Below are positions 34,901 through 42,801 of a stretch of 64,000 nucleotides of DNA, in pieces. The DNA comes from Actinomadura parmotrematis. Its GTDB lineage: Bacteria; Actinomycetota; Actinomycetes; Streptosporangiales; Streptosporangiaceae. The position numbers and the translations under genes are program-made. The notes below the pieces were generated by a model. That model was not told the DNA's origin and did no database searches. It saw only the letters and a program-made list of their open reading frames with translations. Numbering within the stretch: position 1 is the stretch's first letter; each line of letters begins with the position of its first letter. Location: the NCBI RefSeq assembly GCF_019458805.1, contig NZ_JAIBOA010000009.1:186001-250000 (forward strand), read 5' to 3'.

Positions 34901-35776
34901 GACCGCACGGTCTCCGCGCAGGGCGTCGCCGAGCTGCCCGCCCGCAAGCAGCGCGGCGAGTCACTGCTCGGCATCACCGCCGGGCAGCACCTCACCGAGC
35001 GCAAGGCGCTGGAGGCGCTGCTCCTCATCTCCGCCAACGACGTCGCGCACGAGCTGGCCCGCTGGGACTCCGGCACCGACGCGGCGTTCGTGGCGAAGAT
35101 GAACGAGGCCGCGCGCGGGCTCGGCATGGCGAGCACCACCTACACCGACCCGAGCGGCTACGACGCCGGGACCGTCAGCACCGCCGCCGACCAGGTGAAG
35201 CTCCTCACCGCGGCGATGAAGATCCCCGCGTTCGCCGAGGTCGTCAAGAACCGGGCGTACGTGCCGGACGGCGGCGGCGAGGCGCGGCCCGCCGGGAACC
35301 TGCTGCTCGGGCAGTACGGCGTGGTCGGCGGAAAGACCGGCTACACCGACAAGGCGGGCGGCAACTACGTGTTCGCGGCGAAGCGGCGCGTCGGCGGCGT
35401 TCCCACGATGATCGTGGGGGCGGTGATGGGGCAGCACTCCCCGAGCGCCGTCGGCGCGATGAGCGTCGGGCGGCGGCTGCTGGTCGCGGCCGAGCGGGCG
35501 CTCACCGCGGAGACGGTGGCGCCGGCGGGCGCGGTCGTCGCGAAGGTGGACGACGGGCTCGGCGGGACGACGCCGCTCGTCACCAGGAGCGCGCTGAACG
35601 TCGTCGGCTGGCCGGGCCTCACGGTGAACCTCGGCGTGGCCGGGGACCCGCCGGCGACGGCCGCGGCCGGCACGGCCGTCGGGCAGGTGGACGTCGGCGC
35701 CGCGAAGGTCCCGCTGGTGCTGCGGGGGGCGCTGGACGCGCCGTCGCCCGTCCAGCGCCTCACCCGGCTGTCCTGA
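31967..35776 (+). CDS. D-alanyl-D-alanine carboxypeptidase (S11/PBP type) with giant repetitive cytoplasmic arm
   Basis: A 1269-residue protein from GTG 31967, with GAGGAGG five bases upstream. Residues 1-877 are Glu/Gln/Arg/Pro/Gly-rich and lack hydrophobic core, including imperfect tandem repeats. One TM helix follows (878-898, WLVGVLVAVLLVAAVAAGQW). The C-terminal third is a peptidase S11 domain: SxxK at S955-K958, SAN in LISANDVAHELA and KTG in VGGKTGYTD. It should trim peptidoglycan stem peptides outside the membrane, and the arm should lie in the cytoplasm. The arm is a probable disordered scaffold. The catalytic core is complete. Confidence 0.88.
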   Translation: MREPGSTDPSRSGDEPREHSRTVEFGVPEGDPTKTSQDISPWFTPRRRPAAAEPAPAEAEATPQAPPSAPPGNPADATDPTDADDAAREDDPADEAGRPNIELRLEQPSAPGTTEPSESETAERGDAEEDPAPAAEPAPEPQPGDGAESVQHEQPEPGEEQPGGTPREPQNERTTRESDEPQQQEQQADAPEQRAPLAQEDAQQFGQEPHPAGEPATRAGAERQADAEQPAQQPDEHAQRAPAEDARRPQQGPRADEDPVMPQSDKNGAEPQSADERIVPPSSDEPEQPERADGRAQREPEEDAATPQPQSGATRPHRLPEEDGAQEQHAADARTPRGSEPSRQDQPTDERAQHDPREGAQRPGQTGTPGDALQQGRLSEAKTPRESEEPRAGEQEQRGPEESAQERPAREQDTRESGEHRAAPRPQQPHGGEREREPSEGTQERRPAHEQDTRQSGEHRAAPRPQQPHAGERERRGPGEGTQERRPEQGREPQQSGEHRAEPQRREPSGPAGGARERRPEQGRDVRRSGEYRTEPQQPPRDGEQRGLGEGARGRRPAREQDARQSGEHRADSRPQQPREGERRGPGEGGRRPGQGQASGDALGQGRPGEARASRESGEYRAEAQRRGLPEGAQERRPGQRQSGEYRAGSQQWPRGGEGEQRGPRRGDDAAARQGRESRPSADGRGAHDGGEPRRSGEFPPGAPWAARRDDDGPRVSGEHRQRGPERGREGTTEFQAQRDATREELQRPWWEIEQAAPGNGAGDDWVSWREMDTGPAREVVGRPHPERRAERAETRLDLPLPQREDSGTRTREDLPLPEFPLELKLPKAEIPTSRTSGQWSVPWEQQEQGAHAPQAAQAQAQTQAQAPAEEKRRGKRWLVGVLVAVLLVAAVAAGQWFRPVPDPELRMALAARTHTFAGTAPVLPWSGQGQAAVYVDGLGTMGSSGGAAPTPTASVAKVMTAYVYLKQHPLRSGEAGADRTVSAQGVAELPARKQRGESLLGITAGQHLTERKALEALLLISANDVAHELARWDSGTDAAFVAKMNEAARGLGMASTTYTDPSGYDAGTVSTAADQVKLLTAAMKIPAFAEVVKNRAYVPDGGGEARPAGNLLLGQYGVVGGKTGYTDKAGGNYVFAAKRRVGGVPTMIVGAVMGQHSPSAVGAMSVGRRLLVAAERALTAETVAPAGAVVAKVDDGLGGTTPLVTRSALNVVGWPGLTVNLGVAGDPPATAAAGTAVGQVDVGAAKVPLVLRGALDAPSPVQRLTRLS
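33179..33900 (+). repeat. Imperfect tandem repeats within the carboxypeptidase arm
   Basis: Units of about 33-43 codons carry the pattern QERRP, then EQDTRQSGEHRA, PQQP and a G/E/R-rich end. Clear unit starts are at 33179, 33293 and 33413 (114 and 120 bases apart), with more divergent copies to about 33900. They are coding repeats, not a CRISPR array, and explain the long spurious open frames on the other strand. Confidence 0.8.
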
Positions 35777-35783
35777 GGGCCCG

Positions 35784-37178
35784 CTAGCCGGAGTAGAGCG
35801 CCGACAGGAAGCGGATCAGCAGCGCCTCGCGGGTGGCGGGCGGCAGGCCGTCGAGGATGGCGTTGACGGTCGCCATCCCGCCGCCCTCGCCGCCGACGGC
35901 GCCGAGCAGCCCGGCGAAGTCGGCGTCGGTGAGGGCGTCCAGGTCGAGGCTCTCGACGAGCCCGGCGGGGACGTCGGGCGGCCCGGCGGCGACCGCGTCC
36001 TCGGCGGACGCGGCGAGCGCCTCCAGGATGCCCGGCACCGACGACACGCTCGTCACGGTGAAGTGCAGGTTGGCGGGGATGCCCTGGTAGGCGAGCTGCG
36101 GCTGGAAGAACCAGCCGCGCTCGCGGGCCTTGTCGGCGAGGACGAACACGTCCAGCGCCGGGTCGGTGGAGGCGATCGCGACGAGCGGCGCGGCGGGCGC
36201 GCCGAGCACCGCGAGGCCCGGGATGCCCGCGACGCCGGCGACCAGCGCGTCCGCGGCGGCCTTGGCCTCGGTGGCGAGGGCCCGGTAGCCGGTGTCGCCG
36301 AGGGCCATGAGGGTCGTCCAGGCGGCGCCGAGCGGGCCGGCGCTCTTGCTGCTCTGCACGCCCGAGTTGATCACGGTGTAGCCGGGCCACTCGGCGGACG
36401 CGAAGTAGGCGGCGCGCCGCAGGTCCTCGCGCCCGTACAGGACGACCGAGGCGCCCTTCGGCGCGTAGCCGTACTTGTGCAGGTCGCAGGAGAGCGAGGT
36501 GACGCCGGGCACCGACAGGTCGAACGGCGGGACGTCCGGCAGCCACGGCAGCACCCAGCCGCCGACGCAGGCGTCCACGTGGCAGAGCACGCCGCGCGCC
36601 GCGGCGAGCGCGGCGATGTCGGCGACGGGGTCCAGGACGCCCTGCGGGTAGGACGGGGCGGACGCCACGACCAGCGCCGTGTCGTCGGTGATCGCGGCGG
36701 CGACGGCGTCCACGTCGGCGCGGAAGCCGGCGTCGACGGGCACCTGGACGACCGTCATCCCCAGGTAGTGGGCGGCCTTGTGGAACGCCGGGTGCGCGGT
36801 GATCGGCGCGACGATCGCGGTGCGGCCGGTGGTGTCGCGGGCCGCCTTGACCGCCAGCATGATCGACTCGGTGCCGCCGGAGGTGAAGATCCCGGGGGTG
36901 TGCGGGCCGCCGCCGAGCCGGGCCGCGACGGCGGTGACGATCTGCCGCTCCAGCGCGACGATGCTCGGGAACGCCGTCGGGTCGAGGCAGTTGACCTCCA
37001 GCATCTCCCCGAACGCGCGGGCGGCGCCGTCGTGGATCTCGGCGCGGCCGGTGTCGTAGACGTAGGCGGTGACCTTGCCGCCGCGCACCGGCAGATCGTC
37101 CGCGCGGAGACGGGCGAGCTCGGCGAGCAGGTCGGGAACCGGGCGCCCGTGTTCGGGAAGTCCGTTCTCAGGAAGCAT
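35784..37178 (-). CDS. PLP-dependent decarboxylase/lyase of the sphingosine-1-phosphate lyase-like group
   Basis: A 464-residue group II decarboxylase-like PLP enzyme. The PLP lysine is K235 in SCDLHKYGYAPKGASVVL, almost identical to the S1P-lyase motif. FTSGGTESIMLAVKAAR (cofactor phosphate) and HVDACVGGWVLPW (cofactor Asp) are also present. Bacterial relatives cleave sphingoid phosphates or decarboxylate amino acids; the substrate is not settled. Its start overlaps the end of the MFS gene by 11 bases, so the two are cotranscribed, suggesting import and breakdown of the same compound. Confidence 0.85.
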   Translation of the reverse strand: MLPENGLPEHGRPVPDLLAELARLRADDLPVRGGKVTAYVYDTGRAEIHDGAARAFGEMLEVNCLDPTAFPSIVALERQIVTAVAARLGGGPHTPGIFTSGGTESIMLAVKAARDTTGRTAIVAPITAHPAFHKAAHYLGMTVVQVPVDAGFRADVDAVAAAITDDTALVVASAPSYPQGVLDPVADIAALAAARGVLCHVDACVGGWVLPWLPDVPPFDLSVPGVTSLSCDLHKYGYAPKGASVVLYGREDLRRAAYFASAEWPGYTVINSGVQSSKSAGPLGAAWTTLMALGDTGYRALATEAKAAADALVAGVAGIPGLAVLGAPAAPLVAIASTDPALDVFVLADKARERGWFFQPQLAYQGIPANLHFTVTSVSSVPGILEALAASAEDAVAAGPPDVPAGLVESLDLDALTDADFAGLLGAVGGEGGGMATVNAILDGLPPATREALLIRFLSALYSG

Positions 37179-38505
37179 GTGCGTGGGTGTCCTTCAGCTT
37201 TCGGTAGGCCAGCAGCAGCGGGACGCTCGCCAGCAGCAGCAGGGCGGGGACGAGGGTGAACCCGGCGGTGAGGCCGGTGAGGGCCGAGCCGGGCTGGTGG
37301 ACCGGGTGGTCCAGGTCGGTGGAGCGGAACGCGGCGGCGGCGAGGATCAGCGCGAACAGGCCGGGTCCGAGGGCCAGCGCGCCGGTCTCGGCGGCCGTCC
37401 AGAGGCCGGTGAACGCGCCGGACTGGGCGTGGCCGGTGCGGGCGGCGTCGGCGTGCACCGTCTCGGGCAGCAGCGACAGCGGCAGGAGCTGGACGGCGGC
37501 GTAGCAGACGCCGACGGCGGCGGTGAGCGCGAGGACGTAGGGCGTCCCGGCGGCGATCGCCGGGTACAGCAGCGCCGCCGCGACCGCGAACGCGACGACG
37601 GCCGCGAGGTAGCAGGGGACGGCGCCGTGCCGGCGGGCGAGGCGCTGCCAGAGCGGAACGGCGAGCGCGCTCGGCCCGACCATGCAGACGAACATCGCCG
37701 AGGTGAGGCCGTAGGCGTCCAGCCGGTAGGTGGCGACGTAGGGGGCGCCCGCGAGCATCACCGCGACCGCGAGCGACTGCACCGCGAAGGCCCCGAGCAG
37801 CGCGAAGAACGGCCGGTTGCCGCGCGCGGTGCGGAGCGCGGCGGCCAGGCCGAGCGGGCGCGGCCCCGGCCGCGACGGGATCCAGCGGGTCGCGAGGGCG
37901 CTCGCGAGCATCGCCGCGAGGATGCAGGCGCCGACCGCGACGCCCATCACCGCGTAGCCGCCGCGCCCGTCCCCCGCCGCCTTGACGATGACGGGCGCGA
38001 GGCCGCCCGCCAGCAGGATGCCGACGGTGAGGCAGACGACGCGCCAGCCCATCGCCCGCGCCCGCTCGGCGGGCTCGGCCGAGATCTCGGCGGGCAGCGC
38101 GACGTACGGCACCTGGAAGCAGGCGAACGCGGTCGCGGCGAGCAGGAACGCCAGGCCGGCGAGCAGCGGCGACGGCGCGGCGAACATCGCCGCGAACAGC
38201 ACCGGCAGCGCGAGCGCGCCGGCCAGCAGCAGCCGCGTCCGGCGGCCCGTCCGGACGGCCTCGCGGTCGCTGGCCGCGCCGACGACGGGGTCGAGCAGCA
38301 CGTCCCACGCCTTCGGGACGACGAGGACGGCGCCGGCGAGCGCGGCGGGCGCGCCGAGCACGTCGGTCAGGTAGTAGAGCAGCAGCAGGCCGGGGACGGC
38401 GGAGAAGACGCCGGTGCCGACCGACCCGACGCCGTAGCCGAGCAGGCGGCCGCGCGTCACGGCGGGGGCCGCCGCGGGCGCGGCGGGCGTGGCGGAGGAC
38501 GTCAT
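37168..38505 (-). CDS. MFS transporter of the GPH (sugar:cation) type
   Basis: A 445-residue protein with about twelve TM segments. The GPH-like signature is DVLLDPVVGAASDREAVRTG after helix 2, with RRTRLLLAGALALPVLF following. The second half carries FVCMVGPSALAVPLWQRLA. It lies between a TetR gene (21 bases upstream) and the PLP lyase, all on the minus strand, so the three probably form one regulated unit. The substrate may be an amphiphile handled by the lyase; that is inference. Confidence 0.86.
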   Translation of the reverse strand: MTSSATPAAPAAAPAVTRGRLLGYGVGSVGTGVFSAVPGLLLLYYLTDVLGAPAALAGAVLVVPKAWDVLLDPVVGAASDREAVRTGRRTRLLLAGALALPVLFAAMFAAPSPLLAGLAFLLAATAFACFQVPYVALPAEISAEPAERARAMGWRVVCLTVGILLAGGLAPVIVKAAGDGRGGYAVMGVAVGACILAAMLASALATRWIPSRPGPRPLGLAAALRTARGNRPFFALLGAFAVQSLAVAVMLAGAPYVATYRLDAYGLTSAMFVCMVGPSALAVPLWQRLARRHGAVPCYLAAVVAFAVAAALLYPAIAAGTPYVLALTAAVGVCYAAVQLLPLSLLPETVHADAARTGHAQSGAFTGLWTAAETGALALGPGLFALILAAAAFRSTDLDHPVHQPGSALTGLTAGFTLVPALLLLASVPLLLAYRKLKDTHAHAS

Positions 38506-38525
38506 GGGTGGCTCCAGGGCCGGGC

Positions 38526-39158
38526 TCAGAGGCCGAGCATGCGCTCGACGAGCTGGTGCAGGTGGGCGCGGAAGCGGGCGACCTCGGCGGGGTCGTCCAG
38601 GCGGCGGCGCTCTCCCCCGGCGGCGGGCAGGCCGCCCGCGCCGAAGCCGTGGGTGACCCAGATGACCGTCATGACGGCGTACTCGACGTCCACGCCGGCC
38701 GGGACCGCCGGGCCGATCGCCGCGATGATCGTGTCGATGAGGGGGCGGGCGTAGCGGGCCTCCAGGTCGGCGACGTCGGCGGCGTCCGACAGCCAGCGGT
38801 GCATCCAGAGGGCGGGCACCTGGGGGTGGGCGACGCAGAAGTCCAGGTAGCCGTCCACCAGGGCGCGCACCCCGGCGGCGTCGGGGGTGAAGGCGGCGAG
38901 GGCGCCCGCGAGCGCCTCCTGTTCCAGGCGGTGGGCGCGCTCCATGACGGCGAGGTAGAGCTCGCGCTTGCCGCCCGCGTGGTAGGCGACGGTCGCGACG
39001 TTGAGGCCGGCGGCCTCGGCGATCAGGCGGGTGGAGGTGCCGTCGTAGCCGAGGGCGGCGAACAGGCGGGTGGCGACGTCGAGGACGCGCTCGCGGCCGG
39101 ACGCCGCGGCGCCGCTGCCGCCGTCCGGCGGCCCGGCGCCGTGGATGCTGCTGCTCAT
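38526..39158 (-). CDS. TetR-family regulator
   Basis: A 210-residue regulator. The HTH reads TSTRLIAEAAGLNVATVAYH followed by AGGKRELYLAV; the C-terminal domain has the CerR-like HPQVPALWMHRWLSD. It is the first gene of the TetR-MFS-lyase unit and probably represses it. The start at 39158 lies between a glycine/serine-rich head and the upstream palindrome region. The ligand is unknown. Confidence 0.9.
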   Translation of the reverse strand: MSSSIHGAGPPDGGSGAAASGRERVLDVATRLFAALGYDGTSTRLIAEAAGLNVATVAYHAGGKRELYLAVMERAHRLEQEALAGALAAFTPDAAGVRALVDGYLDFCVAHPQVPALWMHRWLSDAADVADLEARYARPLIDTIIAAIGPAVPAGVDVEYAVMTVIWVTHGFGAGGLPAAGGERRRLDDPAEVARFRAHLHQLVERMLGL

Positions 39159-39224
39159 CGCCTCACGCTAGGCGCCGCCCGCCGCCTCCGTCAATCGTTT
39201 GATGGAGAACGAAATCACCCCCGC

Positions 39225-39298
39225 CTCCTCGTTGACTTGCGGCGTGTTGCGCTGCGGGAGCGCTCCCGCAGCGCAACACGCCACAAGTCAACGAGGGG
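39225..39298. repeat. 74-bp near-perfect palindrome
   Basis: Arms 39225-39261 and 39262-39298 pair without a loop, with one mismatch (39240/39283) and one G:T pair (39226/39297). The inner 21 bases per arm are perfect. It lies between the TetR start and the PucR stop, so it sits behind the pucR-like gene and ahead of tetR. It could be a terminator, a cruciform protein-binding site or a mobile palindromic element. It has no T-tract. Confidence 0.85.
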
Positions 39299-39309
39299 TG
39301 ACCGGGGGG

Positions 39310-40584
39310 TCAGGCGTCGGGGGCGGGGGCGGCGGGGCGGGCGCCGTCGAGGGCGATGACCTCGCCGCGGCGGTCGGCGGCGCCCTCGGGCTCGCTCAGC
39401 CAGACGGTCAGCACCATCTCCATCTCCAGCCGCGACTCGGGGTCGTAGAGGGCCTCGCCGAACAGCTCCTCCAGCTGGTGCAGCCGGTAGCGGACGGTCT
39501 GCGGGTGCACATGCAGGCGGCTCGCGACCTCGGTGGCGTTGAAGCCGCTCTGCAGGCAGGCGAGCAGGGTCCGCATGAGGCGCTCGCGGTGGCGGGGGCG
39601 GATCGCCTTCAGCGGCGCGAGGCGCAGGTCCGCGACGGCCCGCACCAGCTCCTCGTCCTTGAACACCACCAGCGTCGGCATGTGCTCGGAGCAGCGGATG
39701 AGGCCCTCGGCGGGCAGGATGCCGCGGCGCGCGAGCGGCAGCGCCTCGCGCGCCCAGCGCAGCGACTTGGCGGCGTCCTCGGTCCGCACGGTCGGGCCCA
39801 TCGCGGCGACCCACTCGCGCAGCGCGCCGTCGAGGACGCGGGCGCGGCCGGGCCCGTCGGGGTCGGGCACGACGAGGCAGGGCTCGCGGCGGTTGACGTC
39901 GGCGAGGACGTCGGGCGGCAGCACCGGGTGCGCGAACCGCTCGGGGCCGCGCTCGGCGAGGACCACGACGGCGAGCGAGCGCGGCACCCGCCACTGGGCG
40001 AGGCGGGCGAGGTCGGCGACGGCCTGCGCGGCGGCGGGCGGCTCGGCGAGCATCAGGTCCAGCAGCCGGCGGCGCCGGTGCTCCAGCTCGCCGGCCTCCT
40101 GCTCGCGGGCCTTGGTGTAGCCGTCGGTCGCGGCGCGGGCGATCTCGTCCAGGAACGCGAAGATGGCCTCGGCGAGGCTGGCGAGGGTGGCGCGGGAGAT
40201 GTTGTACCGGTCGGACTCGGCGGCGAGGCGCCGCCAGGCGACCCGGGCGCCGAGCCGCAGCGAGGTCTGCAGGACGTCCAGGCTGCGGCCCTCGCGGGCC
40301 TCGGCCCAGCCGATCTCGCGGTAGACGGCGGCGACCTGGTCCCAGGAGGCGTCGGGGTCGACGATGAGGTCGACGAACTGGGTGAGGGCGCCCTCCACGG
40401 CGAGCCGGACGAGCCGCGCGTACTCCTCGTCCTCGGGCCGGGCGTACTCGGGCACCCCGGCGAGGATCTCCTCGATCATCTCCTCGGCGAGGCCGTCCAG
40501 GTGCGGGCGGAAGACCTCGGAGATCTCCCCGGGCACCCCGGCCCACGGTTCGAGGGGCGGCCGCTCCCCGGCGGACGTGGACAT
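39310..40584 (-). CDS. PucR-type helix-turn-helix regulator (second paralogue)
   Basis: A 424-residue paralogue of the gene at 17826, with the same layout: helical N-terminal part, PCLVVPDPDGPGRARVLDGA in the middle and a C-terminal PucR HTH (SGFNATEVASRLHVHPQTVR). A GGGAGGTGA ribosome site precedes the ATG. The 3' end is 12 bases from the 74-bp palindrome. Targets are unknown. Confidence 0.9.
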   Translation of the reverse strand: MSTSAGERPPLEPWAGVPGEISEVFRPHLDGLAEEMIEEILAGVPEYARPEDEEYARLVRLAVEGALTQFVDLIVDPDASWDQVAAVYREIGWAEAREGRSLDVLQTSLRLGARVAWRRLAAESDRYNISRATLASLAEAIFAFLDEIARAATDGYTKAREQEAGELEHRRRRLLDLMLAEPPAAAQAVADLARLAQWRVPRSLAVVVLAERGPERFAHPVLPPDVLADVNRREPCLVVPDPDGPGRARVLDGALREWVAAMGPTVRTEDAAKSLRWAREALPLARRGILPAEGLIRCSEHMPTLVVFKDEELVRAVADLRLAPLKAIRPRHRERLMRTLLACLQSGFNATEVASRLHVHPQTVRYRLHQLEELFGEALYDPESRLEMEMVLTVWLSEPEGAADRRGEVIALDGARPAAPAPDA

Positions 40585-40822
40585 CGCGCGTCACCTCCCG
40601 CCCCGGGCGGGCTGCCGTTCGGGGCGTTCCCGGAAGTTACCGCCGGTCGATCGAGAACACTGCTGGTTCACCGCAGCAATCGGCGGCCCCCGTTGTCACC
40701 CACTTGACAAGGTTCCCGGTGCGGTTCACCACGACGGGTCAGCCGAGCGCGGAAGCACTACCGTCCAACATGGGCAGGCGAGTGCGCGGGTACCGCTCGG
40801 GCGGAGAGCGCAGGCGGGTTCG

Positions 40823-40999
40823 TCAGCGCAGGTTCCCAACAGCGACCATGAAGAAGAAGGCACTGAGAAAAAACCCGCTCACCCACCACAACGCGCTGCG
40901 GTGCCCCCAGTCGTCGCGGCGATCGCGACCCCATTGGACGAGCAGGGCGACGGCCGAGCAGAACGTGATGACGCCTCCCACCCACGGGAAGATCTCCAT
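40823..40999 (-). CDS. 58-residue two-TM protein, candidate immunity protein
   Basis: A short gene: ATG 40999, stop 40823, with AAGGGG about eight bases upstream. The product starts MEIFPWVGGVITF and has two hydrophobic helices (about 7-23 and 36-56) joined by a charged loop WGRDRRDDWGHR. It is the last gene of the four-gene type VII cassette, 75 bases after the glycine-zipper protein. Size, topology and position fit an immunity protein that protects against a membrane-active secreted toxin. This is inference; no homologue is recognised. Confidence 0.65.
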   Translation of the reverse strand: MEIFPWVGGVITFCSAVALLVQWGRDRRDDWGHRSALWWVSGFFLSAFFFMVAVGNLR

Positions 41000-41074
41000 C
41001 CGTTGAGCCCCTTCTGAGAGTGCATCGGATCCGCGACGACGAATATTCGGAAAGCGCCCCGTCCAGGCTGATCT

Positions 41075-41884
41075 TCAGGAACTCAACGCACCCCACACCG
41101 CACCGCCGACACCACCGATGACGCCACCGACCAGGGCCCCCTCTGGTCCCACTATTCCACCGATCGCAGTACCGATACCACCATAAGTTCCGGCACCCTT
41201 GACCATTCCACTATCTGTGATCTTACCAAAGAGCGACTTCTCGCCCCCTCCGGGGACGCTATCCTTCAAATCGTCTTCGACCTTCGACAGCGTCTTCTTG
41301 AGATCGGCGGCCACCAGTTTACTGTGCTTCAGGTCATCGAGTGCCTTGATCGCCGACCAGCCGCCTTTCTTTCCCATGTACAGCTCCTGGAGTTCGCCGG
41401 CCGCCTTGCGCTGGGCCTCCTGAACCTTCGCATCCACCTGCCTGCTCGCTTTGGCCTGCTCCTCGCGCAGCGCCATCTGCGCGGCGGCCGGGTTACCGCC
41501 GAAGTTACTGAGCGCAACCGTACGGTTCAGCTGATCGATGCGGTCATTGAGCTCTTTCTGCAGGTAGGACAGATGCAGCGCGAGTCCATCGATGACATCC
41601 GCCACCCCTCCCTCGAAAGCGGCGAGCTTGTCGGCGAACTGCGTGTCCTCGTCCCAGGCGTCCCGGAACGCCTGTGCCGTTTTTCCTTTCCAGCCCGCAT
41701 CTTCGGCGATATCCGCTATAGAGTCGTTCACCGAAGCGATCACCGCCTCAGCAGCGGGTCCATAACGGTAGAGCACACCGGCCAGATTCGACAGCGCGAT
41801 GAAATCAACGCCTATGGACCACTGCGGGTCGGAATGATTGACGGCTAGCAGGGAAGGCTGCTTCGCGTGGCGTTTCGGCGCCAT
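41075..41884 (-). CDS. WXG100-like type VII secretion substrate with glycine-zipper C terminus
   Basis: A 269-residue protein. The helical N-terminal half is of WXG/LXG type: a WxG turn in DAGWKGKTAQAFRDAW (about 63-78), then a second long helix. A charged middle follows (KKTLSKVEDDLKDS). The last 40 residues contain closely spaced glycines in GGIGTAIGGIV and GALVGGVIGGVGGAV, the glycine-zipper pattern of membrane-inserting peptides. TspA of Staphylococcus aureus is a known type VII-secreted membrane-depolarising toxin with a similar end. A TAGGTGAG ribosome site precedes ATG 41884. Base composition is visibly lower in GC than flanking genes. Confidence 0.72.
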   Translation of the reverse strand: MAPKRHAKQPSLLAVNHSDPQWSIGVDFIALSNLAGVLYRYGPAAEAVIASVNDSIADIAEDAGWKGKTAQAFRDAWDEDTQFADKLAAFEGGVADVIDGLALHLSYLQKELNDRIDQLNRTVALSNFGGNPAAAQMALREEQAKASRQVDAKVQEAQRKAAGELQELYMGKKGGWSAIKALDDLKHSKLVAADLKKTLSKVEDDLKDSVPGGGEKSLFGKITDSGMVKGAGTYGGIGTAIGGIVGPEGALVGGVIGGVGGAVWGALSS

Positions 41885-41894
41885 CGGTTCTCAC

Positions 41895-42215
41895 CTACTC
41901 GATCGCTTCCGGATTGCTGAGCGTTTTGGCCAGCCGAGCCACGAGTTCCTTGTTCTTCCGCTCCGTGTGCAGATAGACGTCGTGAGCGTGCTGCAGTTTG
42001 AGAGAATGTCCCTCCATACTCGACGCCACTGCGTCGTGCATGACGCCGATGGCCCGCAATACCTGCGGAAGCACCTTTGCCAGCAAGGGTTCGTTGACAT
42101 GCGGAACCGGTGGTCCATCTTTGGGGGCGATGTCGCCGAAATCCTTGCCTCGAACATGAAATGCCTTCGATGCGCGGAGCAGATCCCTGAAGACGACCTC
42201 AAAACCGCCGCTCAT
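41895..42215 (-). CDS. EspC/WXG100-like type VII secretion partner protein
   Basis: A 106-residue all-helical protein with the size and pattern of ESX-associated small proteins: FRDLLRASKAFHVRG, a loop, then two helices ending AHDVYLHTERKN. It has a strong GGAGGGG ribosome site, overlaps the preceding gene by ATGA and ends 10 bases before the glycine-zipper gene. It probably forms a heterodimer with that protein for export. Family membership is by pattern, not by strict motif. Confidence 0.7.
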   Translation of the reverse strand: MSGGFEVVFRDLLRASKAFHVRGKDFGDIAPKDGPPVPHVNEPLLAKVLPQVLRAIGVMHDAVASSMEGHSLKLQHAHDVYLHTERKNKELVARLAKTLSNPEAIE

Positions 42216-42724
42216 ACACCCCTCCCGTTCCGCTTCTTAAAGTTCTCGATGAAAACCGCCGAAATTTCTGCATTCCAGCGATCGGCGGCACCGTCGATGA
42301 CAGGGTCCAAAACCAACTCCGGGCGACCGTCGATCCGCAGGAGGGATTGAACCTCTACTTCGACCCAGGGCTGTTCGTCGCCCAATTGGACAATGAGATC
42401 GTTCAAAGTAGAGAACACCGGAAGGACGGGAACACCGGCCTCTGACTCACGGATCTCATAGATCGGCACGGTCGCACCGTCCTGTACACCTGGATGGGCC
42501 GGAGCGAAAACCCATGCCGGCGCGGGGACCGCTCCGCGATCCCCGCCTTCTGGAGCGGCAGGGGCAAGCGAGTCGCCACGATCGCCTGCAGGAGGACCAC
42601 CTCGCCCGCCGCTGCCCGACAGATGCACCAGTCCGTCAGGGTTCAGCAGCGAATCGATCCGATTCTTTTTTCTGGGAAGACAAGCCTCATCGACCGACTT
42701 ATGTCGACAACAGAAGATCAGCAA
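42212..42724 (-). CDS. SAV_915-family protein heading the type VII cassette
   Basis: The C-terminal 85 residues match the SAV_915/SseB-like pattern: VPIYEIRE, PVFSTLNDLIVQLGDEQPWV and ELVLDPVIDGAADRW. The N-terminal part is Gly/Pro-rich. The start is uncertain: TTG 42724 lies at the expected transcription start of the promoter upstream, whereas GTG 42628 gives a 138-residue product. It overlaps the EspC-like gene by ATGA. In actinomycetes such proteins accompany type VII secretion substrates; a chaperone-like role is possible but unproven. Confidence 0.68.
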   Translation of the reverse strand: MLIFCCRHKSVDEACLPRKKNRIDSLLNPDGLVHLSGSGGRGGPPAGDRGDSLAPAAPEGGDRGAVPAPAWVFAPAHPGVQDGATVPIYEIRESEAGVPVLPVFSTLNDLIVQLGDEQPWVEVEVQSLLRIDGRPELVLDPVIDGAADRWNAEISAVFIENFKKRNGRGV

Positions 42725-42758
42725 CAGTCATGTAAGCGGCCAGCAACAGTCATGTCAA
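42719..42758 (-). promoter_or_regulatory. Promoter and 15-base direct repeat ahead of the type VII cassette
   Basis: The 15-base word CAGCAACAGTCATGT occurs at 42719-42733 and 42741-42755. On the minus strand a perfect TTGACA (42758-42753) overlaps the upstream copy, and TTACAT or TACATG lies 17-18 bases on. The two copies would place a regulator on both promoter boxes. The whole element is AT-richer than the surroundings. Confidence 0.5.
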
Positions 42759-42801
42759 TATCTGTGCCCGACGATGTGAGAACCATCGGTGAAGCGGCTG
42801 G

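Noticed and set aside
40704..41096. Overlapping short frames at 40704-41006 (+) and 40758-41096 (-)
   Set aside because: The 58-residue frame 40823-40999 has two clean TM helices and a ribosome site; the others are basic and unstructured.
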